Shown here piece by piece: positions 1-9,468 of a DNA stretch of 64,000 bases (its first letter is position 1; each line of letters opens with the position of its first letter). The position numbers and the translations under genes are program-made. Origin of the DNA: Alteripontixanthobacter sp. (GTDB lineage: Bacteria > Pseudomonadota > Alphaproteobacteria > Sphingomonadales > Sphingomonadaceae); NCBI GenBank assembly GCA_039968605.1, contig JBDVPM010000008.1, forward strand, positions 744,001 to 808,000, written 5' to 3'. Under the pieces are notes generated by a model. The model worked only from the letters and a program-made list of their open reading frames with translations, did no database searches and had not been told where the DNA came from.

Positions 1-1188
1 CATGGCAATCAGCGATCCGGCCACCATCGCGCCCGAATTGACGATGTTATTGGCAGCGATAGTTCGCGCCGCCTGCTCGGGCGGAACGCGCGTCGTCAGA
101 AACGCATAGAGCGGCACCACGAACATGCCCCCGGCAATCGCAATGCCCAGCAGGCTGAGCAACAGCACCGTCGCCATAGGCCAGGCCAGGAACTGCGCCA
201 CTCCCAGCAATTCGGTCGGCTGATCGGCGCCCCATAATTTGGCGATAACGAAGAATGCCACCACGAACAGTCCCATAGCGATGACCGAGATCGGGGCGTA
301 GCGGGCCGATACGGTTCCCTTCAGCAGCGCGTTGATCGAAATCGAACCGATCGCCACGCCGACCGAGAACACGACCAGGAACACGCTCGCCACTTCCTTG
401 CTCGCCATGATCACATTCTTGGCCAGTGGCGGAAACTGGATGAACAACACCGCACCTATCGTCCAGAAAAAGCTGATCGCCATGATCGCGTAGAAAACTT
501 CGCGATTATGCACCGTGTCCCCGATCAGCCGGACCGATGAACGCCACAGGTTCCAGTCCAGTTTTTCCGGGGCACCCTGGGGCGGGGCGGGGGGCACCTG
601 GCGGCTGATCAAATAACCGGTGATCGAGGTCAGGATGATTACCGCCGCCGCGACCTTTACCGGCAGGATGCCCGCCAGGATCGTTCCGAACAGGATGGCG
701 ATATAGGTCCCGGCCTCCACCAGACCGGTGCCCGCCAGCACCTCGTCCTTATGCAGGTGCTGCGGCAGGATGGCGTATTTGATCGGCCCGAAAAATGCCG
801 ATTGCACGCCGGTCGAAAACAGCGCGGCGAGCATCAACGGTATGGCGACCATATCCACGGCGATCCCGTTCCACGCCAGGAACAGGCCAAAACACCCGAT
901 AGCCATCAATACTATTTCGAGCAGCTTGACCTTGCGGATGATCGCCGCCTTGTCGCGCAAATCGGCCAATTGGCCGGCGAGGGCGGACAGGATGAAAAAT
1001 GGCAGGATGAACAGGAAACTGGCGACGCCGCTGAACAGCCCTTCGGCTTCCTGGGAATTATACACCCCGTAAACCACGAACAACACCATCGTGTAGCGAT
1101 AGAGATTGTCGTTGAAGGCGTTGAACAGCTGCGTCACGAATAGCGGCAGAAAACGTCGCCGGTTCAGCAAATGCGTCGATGTGGTCAT
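1..1188 (-). CDS. MFS transporter, LplT-like (C-terminus outside window)
   Basis: Partial membrane protein: 396 residues are visible from the ATG at 1188 and the frame is still open at the left edge. The N-terminus (RRFLPLFVTQLFNAFNDNLY) and the phrase FFGPIKYAILPQ are typical of the lysophospholipid-transporter branch of the major facilitator superfamily. About ten hydrophobic segments can be seen. In many alphaproteobacteria this module is fused to an acyltransferase and an acyl-ACP synthetase that re-acylate lysophospholipids; whether that holds here cannot be seen. It is divergent from pgsA, another phospholipid gene, with 124 bases between the starts. A plain efflux function is the alternative. 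Confidence 0.8.
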   Translation of the reverse strand, partial: MTTSTHLLNRRRFLPLFVTQLFNAFNDNLYRYTMVLFVVYGVYNSQEAEGLFSGVASFLFILPFFILSALAGQLADLRDKAAIIRKVKLLEIVLMAIGCFGLFLAWNGIAVDMVAIPLMLAALFSTGVQSAFFGPIKYAILPQHLHKDEVLAGTGLVEAGTYIAILFGTILAGILPVKVAAAVIILTSITGYLISRQVPPAPPQGAPEKLDWNLWRSSVRLIGDTVHNREVFYAIMAISFFWTIGAVLFIQFPPLAKNVIMASKEVASVFLVVFSVGVAIGSISINALLKGTVSARYAPISVIAMGLFVVAFFVIAKLWGADQPTELLGVAQFLAWPMATVLLLSLLGIAIAGGMFVVPLYAFLTTRVPPEQAARTIAANNIVNSGAMVAGSLIAM

Positions 1189-1312
1189 GCTATTCCCGCA
1201 ACACCCCTTTGGTCCGGCGCGGGGTCTAGCGGGTTTGAGGACGTGGACAAAGGGAAACCCTGTGTATCCTTGGGCTTTTGCACGGTGACATTCGCCGCTA
1301 CGGCATGCAGCG

Positions 1313-1906
1313 ATGCTGACGCTGCCCAATATCCTTACCCTTTCGCGGATTGTGACCGTGCCGCTGCTGGCCTTCCTGCTGTGGTGGCCGGGGTGGCAGC
1401 TTGGCTATGCCCTGGCGTTCGGGCTTTACTGCCTGATGGGCATCACCGATTATTTCGACGGCTACCTCGCCCGCTCCAGCGGTGCGGTGAGCAAGCTGGG
1501 CATGTTCCTCGACCCGATTGCAGACAAGATCATGATCGCCGCCGTGATCCTGGTGCTGACCGCTCAGGGCTTCCTGCGCGGGCCATGGGCCGGGGACATG
1601 CATGTGATCGCAGGTCTCGTCATCCTGATGCGCGAGATCGCCGTATCGGGCCTACGAGAATTCCTCGCCGGGCTGCAAGTCTCGGTTCCCGTAACGCGGC
1701 TGGCCAAATGGAAGACGACCTTCCAGATGGTTTCGCTCGGCGCGCTGATCTTCTCCGGCGCGACGCCGGGCTGGATGATCGATATCGGATCGGTGGCGTT
1801 CAACTTCCCGCATCTGCTGGGAATCGTGACCCTGTGGGCCGCAGCCGTGCTGACGGTGATAACCGGCTGGGATTACCTGCGCGTGGGCCTGCGACATATG
1901 GATTAA
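1313..1906 (+). CDS. pgsA: CDP-diacylglycerol--glycerol-3-phosphate 3-phosphatidyltransferase
   Basis: Inner-membrane enzyme (197 aa) making phosphatidylglycerol phosphate from CDP-diacylglycerol and glycerol-3-phosphate, the committed step to phosphatidylglycerol and cardiolipin. The CDP-alcohol phosphotransferase signature D-x2-DG-x2-AR-x8-G-x3-D-x3-D is complete: D46, D49, G50, A53, R54, G63, D67, D71. Four to five hydrophobic segments surround it, and length is normal for the family. The start LPNILTLSRI is the usual N-terminus, though no clear Shine-Dalgarno precedes it. Its stop overlaps the convergent oxyR stop by four bases. Confidence 0.93.
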   Translation: MLTLPNILTLSRIVTVPLLAFLLWWPGWQLGYALAFGLYCLMGITDYFDGYLARSSGAVSKLGMFLDPIADKIMIAAVILVLTAQGFLRGPWAGDMHVIAGLVILMREIAVSGLREFLAGLQVSVPVTRLAKWKTTFQMVSLGALIFSGATPGWMIDIGSVAFNFPHLLGIVTLWAAAVLTVITGWDYLRVGLRHMD

Positions 1907-2799
1907 CCCGCACGCAACTCCTCGGCGAGCAGTCTGAAGTCTCCTTCGCGCGGAGAGTTTTTGCGCCAGATCAGCGCTATTTCGCGGCTTGGTTCGGATG
2001 CCTCCAGCGGGCGGGCGACAACGTCCGTCCCCGCCAGAATGCCTGCATCCAGCGCCATTTCGGGCAGCATGGTCAGGCCCAGCCCGTTATCCACCATCTG
2101 GACGAGCGTGTGCAGGCTAGTGCCGATCATGCTGGTCTGGTCGCGCAGTTCGGGGCGGTTGCAGGCGGCCAGTGCGTGTTCTTTCAGGCAGTGGCCATCC
2201 TCCAGCAACATCAAACGACCCTCATCGATCGATTCGGGGGCGATGGTCGCGGGCGGATCGCGCGGGTCGTCCTTGGGAAATGCCACGAACAGCCGGTCCT
2301 GCGCGATATGTGCCATATCAACTTCACCCGTAGCGAAGGGCAGGGCAAGCAATACGCAGTCGGCGCGCCCATGTTGCAGCGATTCGACGGCATCAGCGCT
2401 GGTTTCCTCGCGCAGAAACAGCTCCAGCGCCGGACGCTCTCGCCGCAAGCGCGGCAGCATTCGCGGCAGCATGAACGGCGCGATGGTGGGAATCACGCTC
2501 ATCCGCAGTTGGCCCGATAGCGGCGTTCCGGCGGCCTGGACGATATCGGCCAGCTCCTCCGCCTCGCGCAGCAGGCGGTGCGCCTTGGCGACAACCTTTT
2601 CACCCAGCGGGGTGAAGCGCACCACGCGGCGGCTCCGCTCGACCAGCGTGACGCCCAGCAGCGTTTCCAGCTCGCGAATTCCGGCAGACAGCGTTGATTG
2701 CGATACGAAACTGGCATCCGCCGCGCGGCCGAAATGGCAATGCTCGTGCAGCGCCACCAGATATTGCAGCTGTTTGATGGTGGGGAGGTAGGTGCTCAC
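1903..2799 (-). CDS. oxyR: LysR-family peroxide sensor OxyR
   Basis: Cytoplasmic LysR-type regulator, 298 aa. An N-terminal winged HTH (residues about 6-65, FGRAADASFVSQSTLSAGIR) precedes a periplasmic-binding-protein-like sensor domain. The sensor carries C204 and C213, nine residues apart in LEDGHCLKEHALAAC, matching in spacing and context the peroxide-sensing pair C199/C208 of E. coli OxyR, so this is a redox switch rather than a generic LysR protein. I chose the GTG at 2799: it has GAGG upstream, gives the usual OxyR N-terminus (STYLPTIKQLQYL) and does not overlap rnd. An in-frame ATG at 2859 would lie inside rnd. It lies 25 bases downstream of rnd and may be co-transcribed. Confidence 0.9.
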   Translation of the reverse strand: MSTYLPTIKQLQYLVALHEHCHFGRAADASFVSQSTLSAGIRELETLLGVTLVERSRRVVRFTPLGEKVVAKAHRLLREAEELADIVQAAGTPLSGQLRMSVIPTIAPFMLPRMLPRLRRERPALELFLREETSADAVESLQHGRADCVLLALPFATGEVDMAHIAQDRLFVAFPKDDPRDPPATIAPESIDEGRLMLLEDGHCLKEHALAACNRPELRDQTSMIGTSLHTLVQMVDNGLGLTMLPEMALDAGILAGTDVVARPLEASEPSREIALIWRKNSPREGDFRLLAEELRAG

Positions 2800-2824
2800 C
2801 TGGGCCTCGCAAATCCGGCGAAGC

Positions 2825-4021
2825 TCACTCCGCGGCTTCCGGTTCCGGCTGGTCGCCATGCTCGATGCGCGTCATTTCCAGCCGCCCGTCCTTCACCGCG
2901 AACGCCATGCGCCCCTCGACCAGTTCCAGCGCATCCTTGCCGAACACATCGAAACGCCAGCCATTGAGGATCGGCAGATCGCGCAGACCCGCCGCGAGGC
3001 CTTCCAACTCGTCCGACCTGGTCAGCAGGCGCGAGGCGACATCGATTTCGCGGCTGCGGATCTTCAGCAGCAGCTTCAGCAGATCGGCCACCAGCGCGCC
3101 CTCCTTGCCCAGCGGGGCGCCGCGCTTCGCCTTGGCGGGCATTTCGTCCTTGGGCAGCGGTTCGGCATCGGCGACGATCTTCATCATGCGCTTTCCGATA
3201 TCGTTTTCCTTCCAGGCGTTGGACAGGCCGCGCACCTTGGCCAGATCGGCCTGCTTCTTGGGCGGATGGGCGGCGATATCGGCCAGTGTTTCATCGCGCA
3301 TGATCCGACCGCGCGGAATATCCTTGTGCTGTGCCTCACCCTCTCGCCATGCGGCGAGTGCCTTCAGGCGGCCGAGCACTTCCGGCTTGCGCCCTTGCGC
3401 GCGGATGCGTTTCCAGGCGACGGTGGGATCGTTGCGGTAATTTTCCGGATCGGCGAGCTTTTCCATTTCCGCATTGAGCCACTGGCCGCGCCCGGTCTTG
3501 ATCAACTTTTTCAGCATACGCGGAAAAATCTTGGCCAGGTGGGTCACGTCGCCAATGGCATATTCGATCTGCCGATCGGTCAGCGGGCGGCGGCTCCAAT
3601 CGGTAAAGCGTGCGCCCTTGTCCACGGTGATGCCCAACCAGCTTTCGACGAGGTTGGCATAACCGATCTGTTCGGACTGGCTGATGGCCATCATCGCGAT
3701 CTGCGTATCGAAAATGGGATGCGGCGTTTTGCCGGTGAGGTTGTAGATAATCTCCACGTCCTGCCCGCCGGCATGGAAGATCTTGAGCACCTCCTCATTG
3801 TCGCACATCAGGTCGAGAAGCGGGGCGAGGTCGATCCCGTCCGCCATCGGATCGACGGCAGCCGCCTCTTCCTCATTCCCGATCTGCACCAGGCAAAGCT
3901 CTGGATAATAGGTGTTCTCGCGCATGAATTCGGTATCGACGCAGACGAAATCGACTTGCGCCAACCGCTCGCACAGTTCTCTGAGTGGCTCGGTTTCGGT
4001 AATCAGATCGTGGATTTTCAC
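2825..4021 (-). CDS. rnd: Ribonuclease D
   Basis: 3'-5' exoribonuclease of 398 aa that trims tRNA precursors. The DEDDy exonuclease motifs are all present: Exo I DTEF (D29, E31), Exo II HAGGQD (D88) and Exo III YAIGD (Y154, D158). An HRDC domain follows at about residues 215-290 (KPEVLGRLKALAAWRE), and a Lys/Glu-rich C-terminal part completes the family layout. The start codon is GTG at 4021. Upstream lies a 172-base gap shared with the divergent aspS; downstream comes oxyR on the same strand. Confidence 0.94.
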   Translation of the reverse strand: MKIHDLITETEPLRELCERLAQVDFVCVDTEFMRENTYYPELCLVQIGNEEEAAAVDPMADGIDLAPLLDLMCDNEEVLKIFHAGGQDVEIIYNLTGKTPHPIFDTQIAMMAISQSEQIGYANLVESWLGITVDKGARFTDWSRRPLTDRQIEYAIGDVTHLAKIFPRMLKKLIKTGRGQWLNAEMEKLADPENYRNDPTVAWKRIRAQGRKPEVLGRLKALAAWREGEAQHKDIPRGRIMRDETLADIAAHPPKKQADLAKVRGLSNAWKENDIGKRMMKIVADAEPLPKDEMPAKAKRGAPLGKEGALVADLLKLLLKIRSREIDVASRLLTRSDELEGLAAGLRDLPILNGWRFDVFGKDALELVEGRMAFAVKDGRLEMTRIEHGDQPEPEAAE

Positions 4022-4087
4022 GGTGTTCTCTTTTCACGTTGCGGGCGGAGTACCGCCCTCGGGCAGCGGCCTTGCCAGCCCCCCGGC

Positions 4088-4116
4088 TTGACAAACCCGC
4101 ACCCATGCCCTGTTAG
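4088..4116 (+). promoter_or_regulatory. Candidate sigma70 promoter of aspS
   Basis: A perfect -35 box TTGACA at 4088-4093 is followed after 17 bases by TGTTAG at 4111-4116, a weak -10 (three of six matches). It lies about 75 bases upstream of the aspS ATG, in the only intergenic space available. The -35 and spacing are good; the -10 is poor, so this remains tentative. Confidence 0.4.
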
Positions 4117-4193
4117 CGCGCGCGTTTCCCCGCTAGAGGAACCGCCACTGCGCGCCCTTAGCGCTTTAACTCCGAAACCGGAAAGACTTCCAG

Positions 4194-6026
4194 ATGCACG
4201 CCTATCGTACCCACAACTGCGCCGCCTTGCGTGAAGAAAATGTCGGCGAAACCGTCCGCCTGTCCGGCTGGGTGCATAAGAAGCGCGATCATGGCGGGGT
4301 GCTGTTCGTCGATCTGCGCGATCATTACGGCATGACGCAGATCGTGGCGGATGAAGACAGCCCGGCGCTGGCGACGCTGGACGGGCTCAAGCTGGAATCG
4401 GTGGTGACTATCGATGGCGAGGTGAAAGCGCGCTCTGCAGAGACGGTGAACGACAATCTGCCGACCGGCGCAATCGAGGTGTTTGCACGCTCCGTCGAAG
4501 TGCAGAGCCGTGCGGAAGAACTGCCGCTGCCCGTGGCGGGCGAGCAGGATTATCCGGAGGATATTCGCCTGAAATATCGCTTCGTCGATTTGCGGCGCGA
4601 AACGATGCACGCCAACATCATGCTGCGCAGCAAGGTTATCTCGTCCCTGCGCAGCCGGATGCAGGATCAGGGATTCACCGAGTTCCAAACGCCGATCCTC
4701 GGCGCGTCCAGCCCCGAAGGCGCACGCGACTACCTCGTGCCCAGCCGTTTGCACCCCGGCAGCTTCTACGCGCTGCCGCAGGCTCCGCAGATGTTCAAGC
4801 AGCTGCTCATGGTGGCCGGGTTCGATCGCTATTTCCAGATCGCGCCTTGTTTCCGCGACGAAGATCTGCGCGCCGATCGCAGCCCCGAGTTCTACCAGCT
4901 CGATTTCGAAATGAGCTTCGTAACGCAGGAAGACGTGTTCCAGGCGCTGGAGCCGGTGCTTGCTGGCGTGTTCGAGGAGTTCGCCAATGGCAAGACCGTC
5001 ACCAAGTCAGGAGACTTCCCGCGCATCCCCTATGCCGAGGCGATGCTGAAATACGGCACCGACAAGCCCGATTTGCGCAACCCGCTGATGATTTCCGACA
5101 TCACCGACCATTTCCAGCAATCCGGCTTCGGCCTGTTCGAGAAAATCGTTGGCGGCGGCGGTCGTGTCCGCGTGATCCCGGCTCCGAACACCAACGAGAA
5201 AAGCCGCAAGTTCTTCGACGAGATGAACGACTGGGCGCGCAAGGAAGGCTTTGCTGGCCTCGGCTACGTCACTCGCAAGGGCGGCGAATTCGGCGGCCCG
5301 ATTGCCAAGAACCACGGGCCGGACAACATGGCCAAGATCTACGAGGAACTGGGGCTCGGCGATAATGACGGCCTGTTCTTCGCCGCTGGCAAGGAGAAAG
5401 ACGCGGCCAAGCTGGCCGGGGCTGCGCGCACCCGCGTGGGGGAAACGCTCGGCCTGATCGAGCAGGATTGCTTCAAATTCTGCTGGATCGTCGATTTTCC
5501 GATGTTCGAATATGACGAACAGGCGAAAAAGGTCGATTTCAGCCACAACCCCTTCTCCATGCCGCAGGGCGAGATGGAGGCGCTGGAAACCAAGGATCCG
5601 CTCGATATTCTAGCGTGGCAGTACGATATCGTCTGCAATGGCTATGAGCTTTCGAGCGGCGCGATCCGGAACCACCGCCCGGATATCATGTACAAGGCAT
5701 TCGAAATCGCGGGCTATGACAACGCTACCGTCGATGCCGAATTCGGTGGCATGATCGAGGCGTTCAAGCTGGGCGCACCGCCGCATGGCGGCTCCGCACC
5801 TGGCATCGACCGGATCGTCATGCTGCTGGCGGACGAGCCGAATATTCGCGAGGTGATCGCTTTCCCGCTAAACCAGCGGGCGCAGGACCTGATGATGGGC
5901 GCTCCCAGCGAAGTCAGCACGCAGCAATTGCGCGATGTTCATGTGCGCGTGGTGCAGGATCCCGCCAAAGGCGCGAGTTTGAATAAAGAGCAGTTCGATC
6001 CGCCTAAGAAGGCTGATACCGCATAG
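4194..6026 (+). CDS. aspS: Aspartyl-tRNA synthetase
   Basis: Class IIb synthetase of 610 aa that charges tRNA-Asp. It has an N-terminal OB-fold anticodon-binding domain (about 1-110, [20 protein letters not shown]), the catalytic core, and the bacterial-type insertion (GAD domain, about 290-420). Motif 2 is [18 protein letters not shown] (near residue 220) and motif 3 is [17 protein letters not shown] (near 540). The C-terminus [15 protein letters not shown] is typical of bacterial AspRS. It is monocistronic. A short stem (6026-6031 with 6040-6045) overlaps the stop but has no T-run, so it is a weak terminator at best. Confidence 0.97.
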   Translation: MHAYRTHNCAALREENVGETVRLSGWVHKKRDHGGVLFVDLRDHYGMTQIVADEDSPALATLDGLKLESVVTIDGEVKARSAETVNDNLPTGAIEVFARSVEVQSRAEELPLPVAGEQDYPEDIRLKYRFVDLRRETMHANIMLRSKVISSLRSRMQDQGFTEFQTPILGASSPEGARDYLVPSRLHPGSFYALPQAPQMFKQLLMVAGFDRYFQIAPCFRDEDLRADRSPEFYQLDFEMSFVTQEDVFQALEPVLAGVFEEFANGKTVTKSGDFPRIPYAEAMLKYGTDKPDLRNPLMISDITDHFQQSGFGLFEKIVGGGGRVRVIPAPNTNEKSRKFFDEMNDWARKEGFAGLGYVTRKGGEFGGPIAKNHGPDNMAKIYEELGLGDNDGLFFAAGKEKDAAKLAGAARTRVGETLGLIEQDCFKFCWIVDFPMFEYDEQAKKVDFSHNPFSMPQGEMEALETKDPLDILAWQYDIVCNGYELSSGAIRNHRPDIMYKAFEIAGYDNATVDAEFGGMIEAFKLGAPPHGGSAPGIDRIVMLLADEPNIREVIAFPLNQRAQDLMMGAPSEVSTQQLRDVHVRVVQDPAKGASLNKEQFDPPKKADTA

Positions 6027-6552
6027 GGCCGAGCCGGTACGGCCCGATTGAGAGGCGACCGTTAGCTCAGCGTTAAATATCGCAAGGCGCGAATTGCGGT
6101 GCATGGCGGACTTCGGCGCGCAAAAACCTCTTGAATATCTCGTCCAATTCGGAACGGCAGGTTGGCGCCACCGGTTGGTATGGCATGAGCAATATGGCAT
6201 CATTCAAGCGGCCGGTAGTCCATTTCACCGGTGCAGTTGCCGCTCCGCAGCGCAGGATTGCGCTTGCCGGGCGCCGTTTAATGCGAGCGCATGGTCTTCG
6301 GGCTCCTCGGAGCAAGCAAACTACTGCGTTGCAGGTTATGCGAACACGAGTAGCCCGGCGCATATTCGGCGCTCGTCGCCGCCGTAGCCAATCGCGCTCC
6401 ATTCGCGCTTCGGTAACGCGCCCGAGCGGTCGTAAACGCCGACGAAGACGATCCGGGCCCGCTGGTGCCGATGTTACGGCACGGGAGAATGGCCTTTCCG
6501 AAAATCCTGACTTATCCGGCTTCTTGCGTCGGGCCCCGATTGGCGGCGGCGC
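6027..6552. other. Gene-poor stretch downstream of aspS
   Basis: About 525 bases without a convincing gene. A 141-codon rightward frame (6131-6556) is open, but it is extremely Arg-rich in its middle and its third codon positions lack the GC bias of neighbouring genes, so I do not call it. It ends in an ATGA overlap with the next small gene, which could be chance. A leftward 37-codon frame ends at 6073. I see no tRNA-like fold or repeat. It could be a decayed gene or a leader. Confidence 0.4.
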
Positions 6553-6774
6553 ATGAGCATCCTGACTGCCATTGCCCTGGCCAGCGCAGCCACCACGGCG
6601 CCAGCCGCCGACAGCGCCCCGGCCACTCGCCAACCAGTAGCCACCAGTGCCCGCGCCTCGGTTCGTGTTTCGCGCGCCGAACGCATCGATTTCTCCGAAG
6701 GACAGCGCCGAACAACCGAGCGCGCACAGGTTCGGCGTGAACGCAACGGGTCCGTGCAGATTGATTTTCGCTAA
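6553..6774 (+). CDS. Small exported protein, function unknown
   Basis: Short gene, 73 aa. The first 18 residues (MSILTAIALASAATTAPA) form a short hydrophobic, Ala-rich stretch that may be a signal peptide. The mature part is highly charged with many Arg, and ends SVQIDFR. GC is favoured at third positions, unlike the preceding stretch, which supports coding. No strong Shine-Dalgarno is visible. It lies 105 bases upstream of acpP on the same strand. Short secreted proteins of this kind are common in sphingomonads, but I do not recognise a named family. It could still be a chance frame. Confidence 0.5.
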   Translation: MSILTAIALASAATTAPAADSAPATRQPVATSARASVRVSRAERIDFSEGQRRTTERAQVRRERNGSVQIDFR

Positions 6775-6879
6775 TGCGTCAATATCTATGCGGCGATGAG
6801 GGCGGCATTGCCCTTGCGCAGGGGGCCGCCGTTCACTAGAGCGAAAGCCGAAATCAACACCAGCCCCAAGAGGGAATAT

Positions 6880-7116
6880 ATGAGCGATACCGCTGACCGC
6901 GTGCAGAAAATTGTTGTCGAACACCTCGGCGTAGAAGCCGACAAGGTGACGCAGGAAGCCAGCTTCATCGACGATCTGGGCGCAGACAGCCTCGATATCG
7001 TGGAGCTCGTGATGGCGTTCGAAGAAGAATTCGGCGTGGAAATCCCCGACGATGCGGCGGAAAAAATCACCACCGTTGGCGATGCTACGAAGTATATCGA
7101 AGAACATAAGGGCTAA
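6880..7116 (+). CDS. acpP: Acyl carrier protein
   Basis: Acidic 78-residue carrier protein of type II fatty acid synthesis. S37 in the motif [10 protein letters not shown] accepts the 4'-phosphopantetheine arm on which acyl chains are built. The four-helix layout ([13 protein letters not shown] at the start, [11 protein letters not shown] at the end) and length are exactly those of the family. AGAGG lies just upstream of the ATG. It is followed by fabF, with a strong hairpin in the 112-base gap, the usual arrangement for an abundant ACP and a less abundant condensing enzyme. Confidence 0.97.
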   Translation: MSDTADRVQKIVVEHLGVEADKVTQEASFIDDLGADSLDIVELVMAFEEEFGVEIPDDAAEKITTVGDATKYIEEHKG

Positions 7117-7173
7117 AGGCCCGCTGCACTCGGCGCGTATCGGCCCATCGGGCCTGCCGCGCCGGTGGAACCG

Positions 7174-7209
7174 GACAGGCCCGGCCCAGTTGACGGGTCC
7201 GGGCCTGTC
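7174..7209 (+). terminator. Strong hairpin between acpP and fabF
   Basis: An 11-bp perfect stem, GACAGGCCCGG (7174-7184) with CCGGGCCTGTC (7199-7209), has inner CCC/GGG pairing that can lengthen it. Only a short T-poor tail (GCCGTTTA) follows, so it is not a classic intrinsic terminator. It probably acts as a partial terminator or an mRNA stabiliser at the end of the acpP message. Confidence 0.55.
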
Positions 7210-7228
7210 GCCGTTTATGGAGATGTGA

Positions 7229-8488
7229 ATGCGCCGTGTAGTCGTAACCGGGCTGGGTCTTGTGACGCCGTTGGGCGGGGATGTTGAAACCAGCTGGAAG
7301 AACATCCTGGCCGGCAAGAGCGGGGCGGCAACGATCACCCGCTTCGATCCCTCCGACCAGAAGTGCAAGATCGCCTGCGAGGTAAAGCCGGCTGATCACG
7401 AATATGGCTTCGATCCGGATAAGCGCGTCGATCACAAGGTGCAGCGGCAGGTCGATCCGTTCATTATCTACGGCATCGATGCCGCCGGGCAGGCGCTGGA
7501 AGATGCCGGGCTGGAAGATATGTCGGACGCACTGAAGATGCGCACCGGCTGCTCGATCGGTTCGGGCATTGGCGGGCTGCCGGGCATCGAGAAGGAATCG
7601 ATCGTCCTGCACGAACGCGGGCCGGGCCGTGTCTCGCCGCATTTCGTACACGGACGGTTGATCAACCTGATATCCGGTCAGGTCAGCATAAAATACGGGC
7701 TGATGGGGCCGAACCATGCGGTCGTCACCGCTTGTTCCACCGGTGCCCATTCGATCGGCGATGCCGCTCGGATGATCAAGGACGACGATGCCGATATCAT
7801 GCTGGCGGGCGGGGCGGAAGGAACCGTCAACCCGCTGGGTGTGGCTGGTTTCGCGCAGGCGCGCGCGCTTAATATGAGTATGAACGACCGCCCGACCGAA
7901 GCGAGCCGCCCCTATGACAAGGATCGCGACGGCTTCGTTATGGGCGAAGGCGCCGGCGTCGTCGTGCTGGAGGAATATGAGCACGCCAAGGCGCGCGGTG
8001 CGACAATCTATGCCGAGGTGGTCGGCTATGGCCTTTCCGGCGATGCCTATCACGTCACCGCTCCGCATCCTGAGGGCAAGGGCGCGGAAATGTCCATGCT
8101 GATGGCCCTGCGCAAGGCCGGCATGGAAGCGTCCGACATCGATTATATCAACGCGCATGGCACATCGACGATGGCCGACACGATCGAACTGGCCGCTGCA
8201 AAGCGCGTTTTCGGGGACGATCTGGGCGGGGCGAGCATGTCCAGCACCAAATCCGCCATCGGCCATTTGCTGGGCGGTGCGGGCGCGGTCGAGAGCATTT
8301 TCTGCATTCTGGCCCTGCGCGACCAGATCGTGCCGCCGACGCTGAATTTGCACAATCCGGACGAGGGCACCGATGGCGTGGATCTGGTGCCGCTTACCGC
8401 CAAGAAGCGCGAAGTGCGCGCCGTGCTGAACAACAGTTTCGGCTTTGGTGGGACCAATGCCAGCCTGGTGATGAAGCAGGCCGACTGA
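7229..8488 (+). CDS. fabF: 3-oxoacyl-ACP synthase II
   Basis: Cytosolic condensing enzyme (419 aa) that elongates acyl-ACP with malonyl-ACP. The thiolase-fold triad is complete: C169 in VTACSTGAHS, H310 in INAHGTSTMAD and H346 in KSAIGHLLGGAG. Length is normal for FabF. GGAGATGTGA precedes the ATG as ribosome site. It is followed after a single base by mltG, so the two are surely co-transcribed; acpP-fabF-mltG is a widespread bacterial gene order. Confidence 0.97.
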   Translation: MRRVVVTGLGLVTPLGGDVETSWKNILAGKSGAATITRFDPSDQKCKIACEVKPADHEYGFDPDKRVDHKVQRQVDPFIIYGIDAAGQALEDAGLEDMSDALKMRTGCSIGSGIGGLPGIEKESIVLHERGPGRVSPHFVHGRLINLISGQVSIKYGLMGPNHAVVTACSTGAHSIGDAARMIKDDDADIMLAGGAEGTVNPLGVAGFAQARALNMSMNDRPTEASRPYDKDRDGFVMGEGAGVVVLEEYEHAKARGATIYAEVVGYGLSGDAYHVTAPHPEGKGAEMSMLMALRKAGMEASDIDYINAHGTSTMADTIELAAAKRVFGDDLGGASMSSTKSAIGHLLGGAGAVESIFCILALRDQIVPPTLNLHNPDEGTDGVDLVPLTAKKREVRAVLNNSFGFGGTNASLVMKQAD

Positions 8489-8489
8489 G

Positions 8490-9461
8490 ATGTTGCGCAA
8501 AGGCTGCCTGCTGGTCGGCATACTCGCCTTGCTGGGCATGCTTGCCGCTGGCGTGTTCGCCGCCGGTTGGTGGGGCGAGGCCGAAGTGTCGGACGATACC
8601 GAATTCATCGTGCCGTCGGGCGCCACCGTTACCTCCACCGCGCGTAAGCTGGAGGAGGAGGGGCTGATCGCATCCGCCGACAGTTTCCTGCTACGCGCGA
8701 AGATATTCGGCAGCAGCGATCCGATCAAGGCGGGCGAATTCCTGCTGCCCGAAGGGGTCAGCAACGCAGGCATTCTGGATATTCTCCAACATGGCGACGT
8801 GATCCGGCGCTTCGTGACTATCCCGGAAGGAATGCCTTCCATCCTTGTACACGAGATATTGATGGCGGAGTCGTTGCTGACCGGTCCGCTCGCAGTGCCG
8901 CCCGAAGGCTCGCTCCTGCCCAACACCTATGATTTCGAACGCGGCGAGCCGCGCGAGGCGGTGGTCGGCCGCATGCAGGCCGCGATGGGCCGGGCAATCG
9001 ATGAATTATGGCCGCAGCGCACGCCGCGTTCGGTCGTCAAGACGCCGGAAGAGGCGCTGGTGCTCGCCTCGATCGTGGAAAAGGAAACCGGCAAGCCGTC
9101 CGAGCGGCGCATGGTGGCAGGCCTGTATTCCAATCGGCTGCGCGAGGGGATGTTCCTGCAAGCGGATCCGACAATCATTTACCCGATTACCAAAGGCAAA
9201 CCGCTGGGCCGCCGCATTCGCCGCTCCGAAATCGCGGCGATCAACGATTACAACACCTATTCCATGCCCGGCCTGCCGCGTGGCCCGATCACAAATCCGG
9301 GGCGCGAAAGCATCGCCGCCGTGCTCGATCCGGCGGAGACGGACGCTCTTTACATGGTCGCGGACGGCACCAGGGGGCATGAGTTCAATTCGACCCTGCA
9401 GGGTCACAACGAAGCCGTCGAACGCTGGTTCGCGATCCGGCGCAAGCGCGGCGAGATGTAG
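8490..9461 (+). CDS. mltG: Endolytic murein transglycosylase
   Basis: Inner-membrane enzyme (323 aa) that cuts nascent glycan strands and helps set peptidoglycan chain length. It has one N-terminal membrane segment (about 6-27), then a LysM-like region and the YceG catalytic domain. The catalytic glutamate is E197 in ASIVEKETGK; other signatures are MFLQADPTIIY and TYSMPGLPRGPITNPG. It begins one base after the fabF stop, pointing to translational coupling. Confidence 0.94.
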   Translation: MLRKGCLLVGILALLGMLAAGVFAAGWWGEAEVSDDTEFIVPSGATVTSTARKLEEEGLIASADSFLLRAKIFGSSDPIKAGEFLLPEGVSNAGILDILQHGDVIRRFVTIPEGMPSILVHEILMAESLLTGPLAVPPEGSLLPNTYDFERGEPREAVVGRMQAAMGRAIDELWPQRTPRSVVKTPEEALVLASIVEKETGKPSERRMVAGLYSNRLREGMFLQADPTIIYPITKGKPLGRRIRRSEIAAINDYNTYSMPGLPRGPITNPGRESIAAVLDPAETDALYMVADGTRGHEFNSTLQGHNEAVERWFAIRRKRGEM

Positions 9462-9468
9462 CGCTCGG

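Noticed and set aside
6026-6045. Intrinsic terminator of aspS
   Set aside because: Six-base stem overlapping the stop codon, with no following T-run; too weak to list separately.
7085-8926. 613-codon leftward frame opposite fabF and mltG
   Set aside because: Shadow of strongly conserved genes; no recognisable domain.
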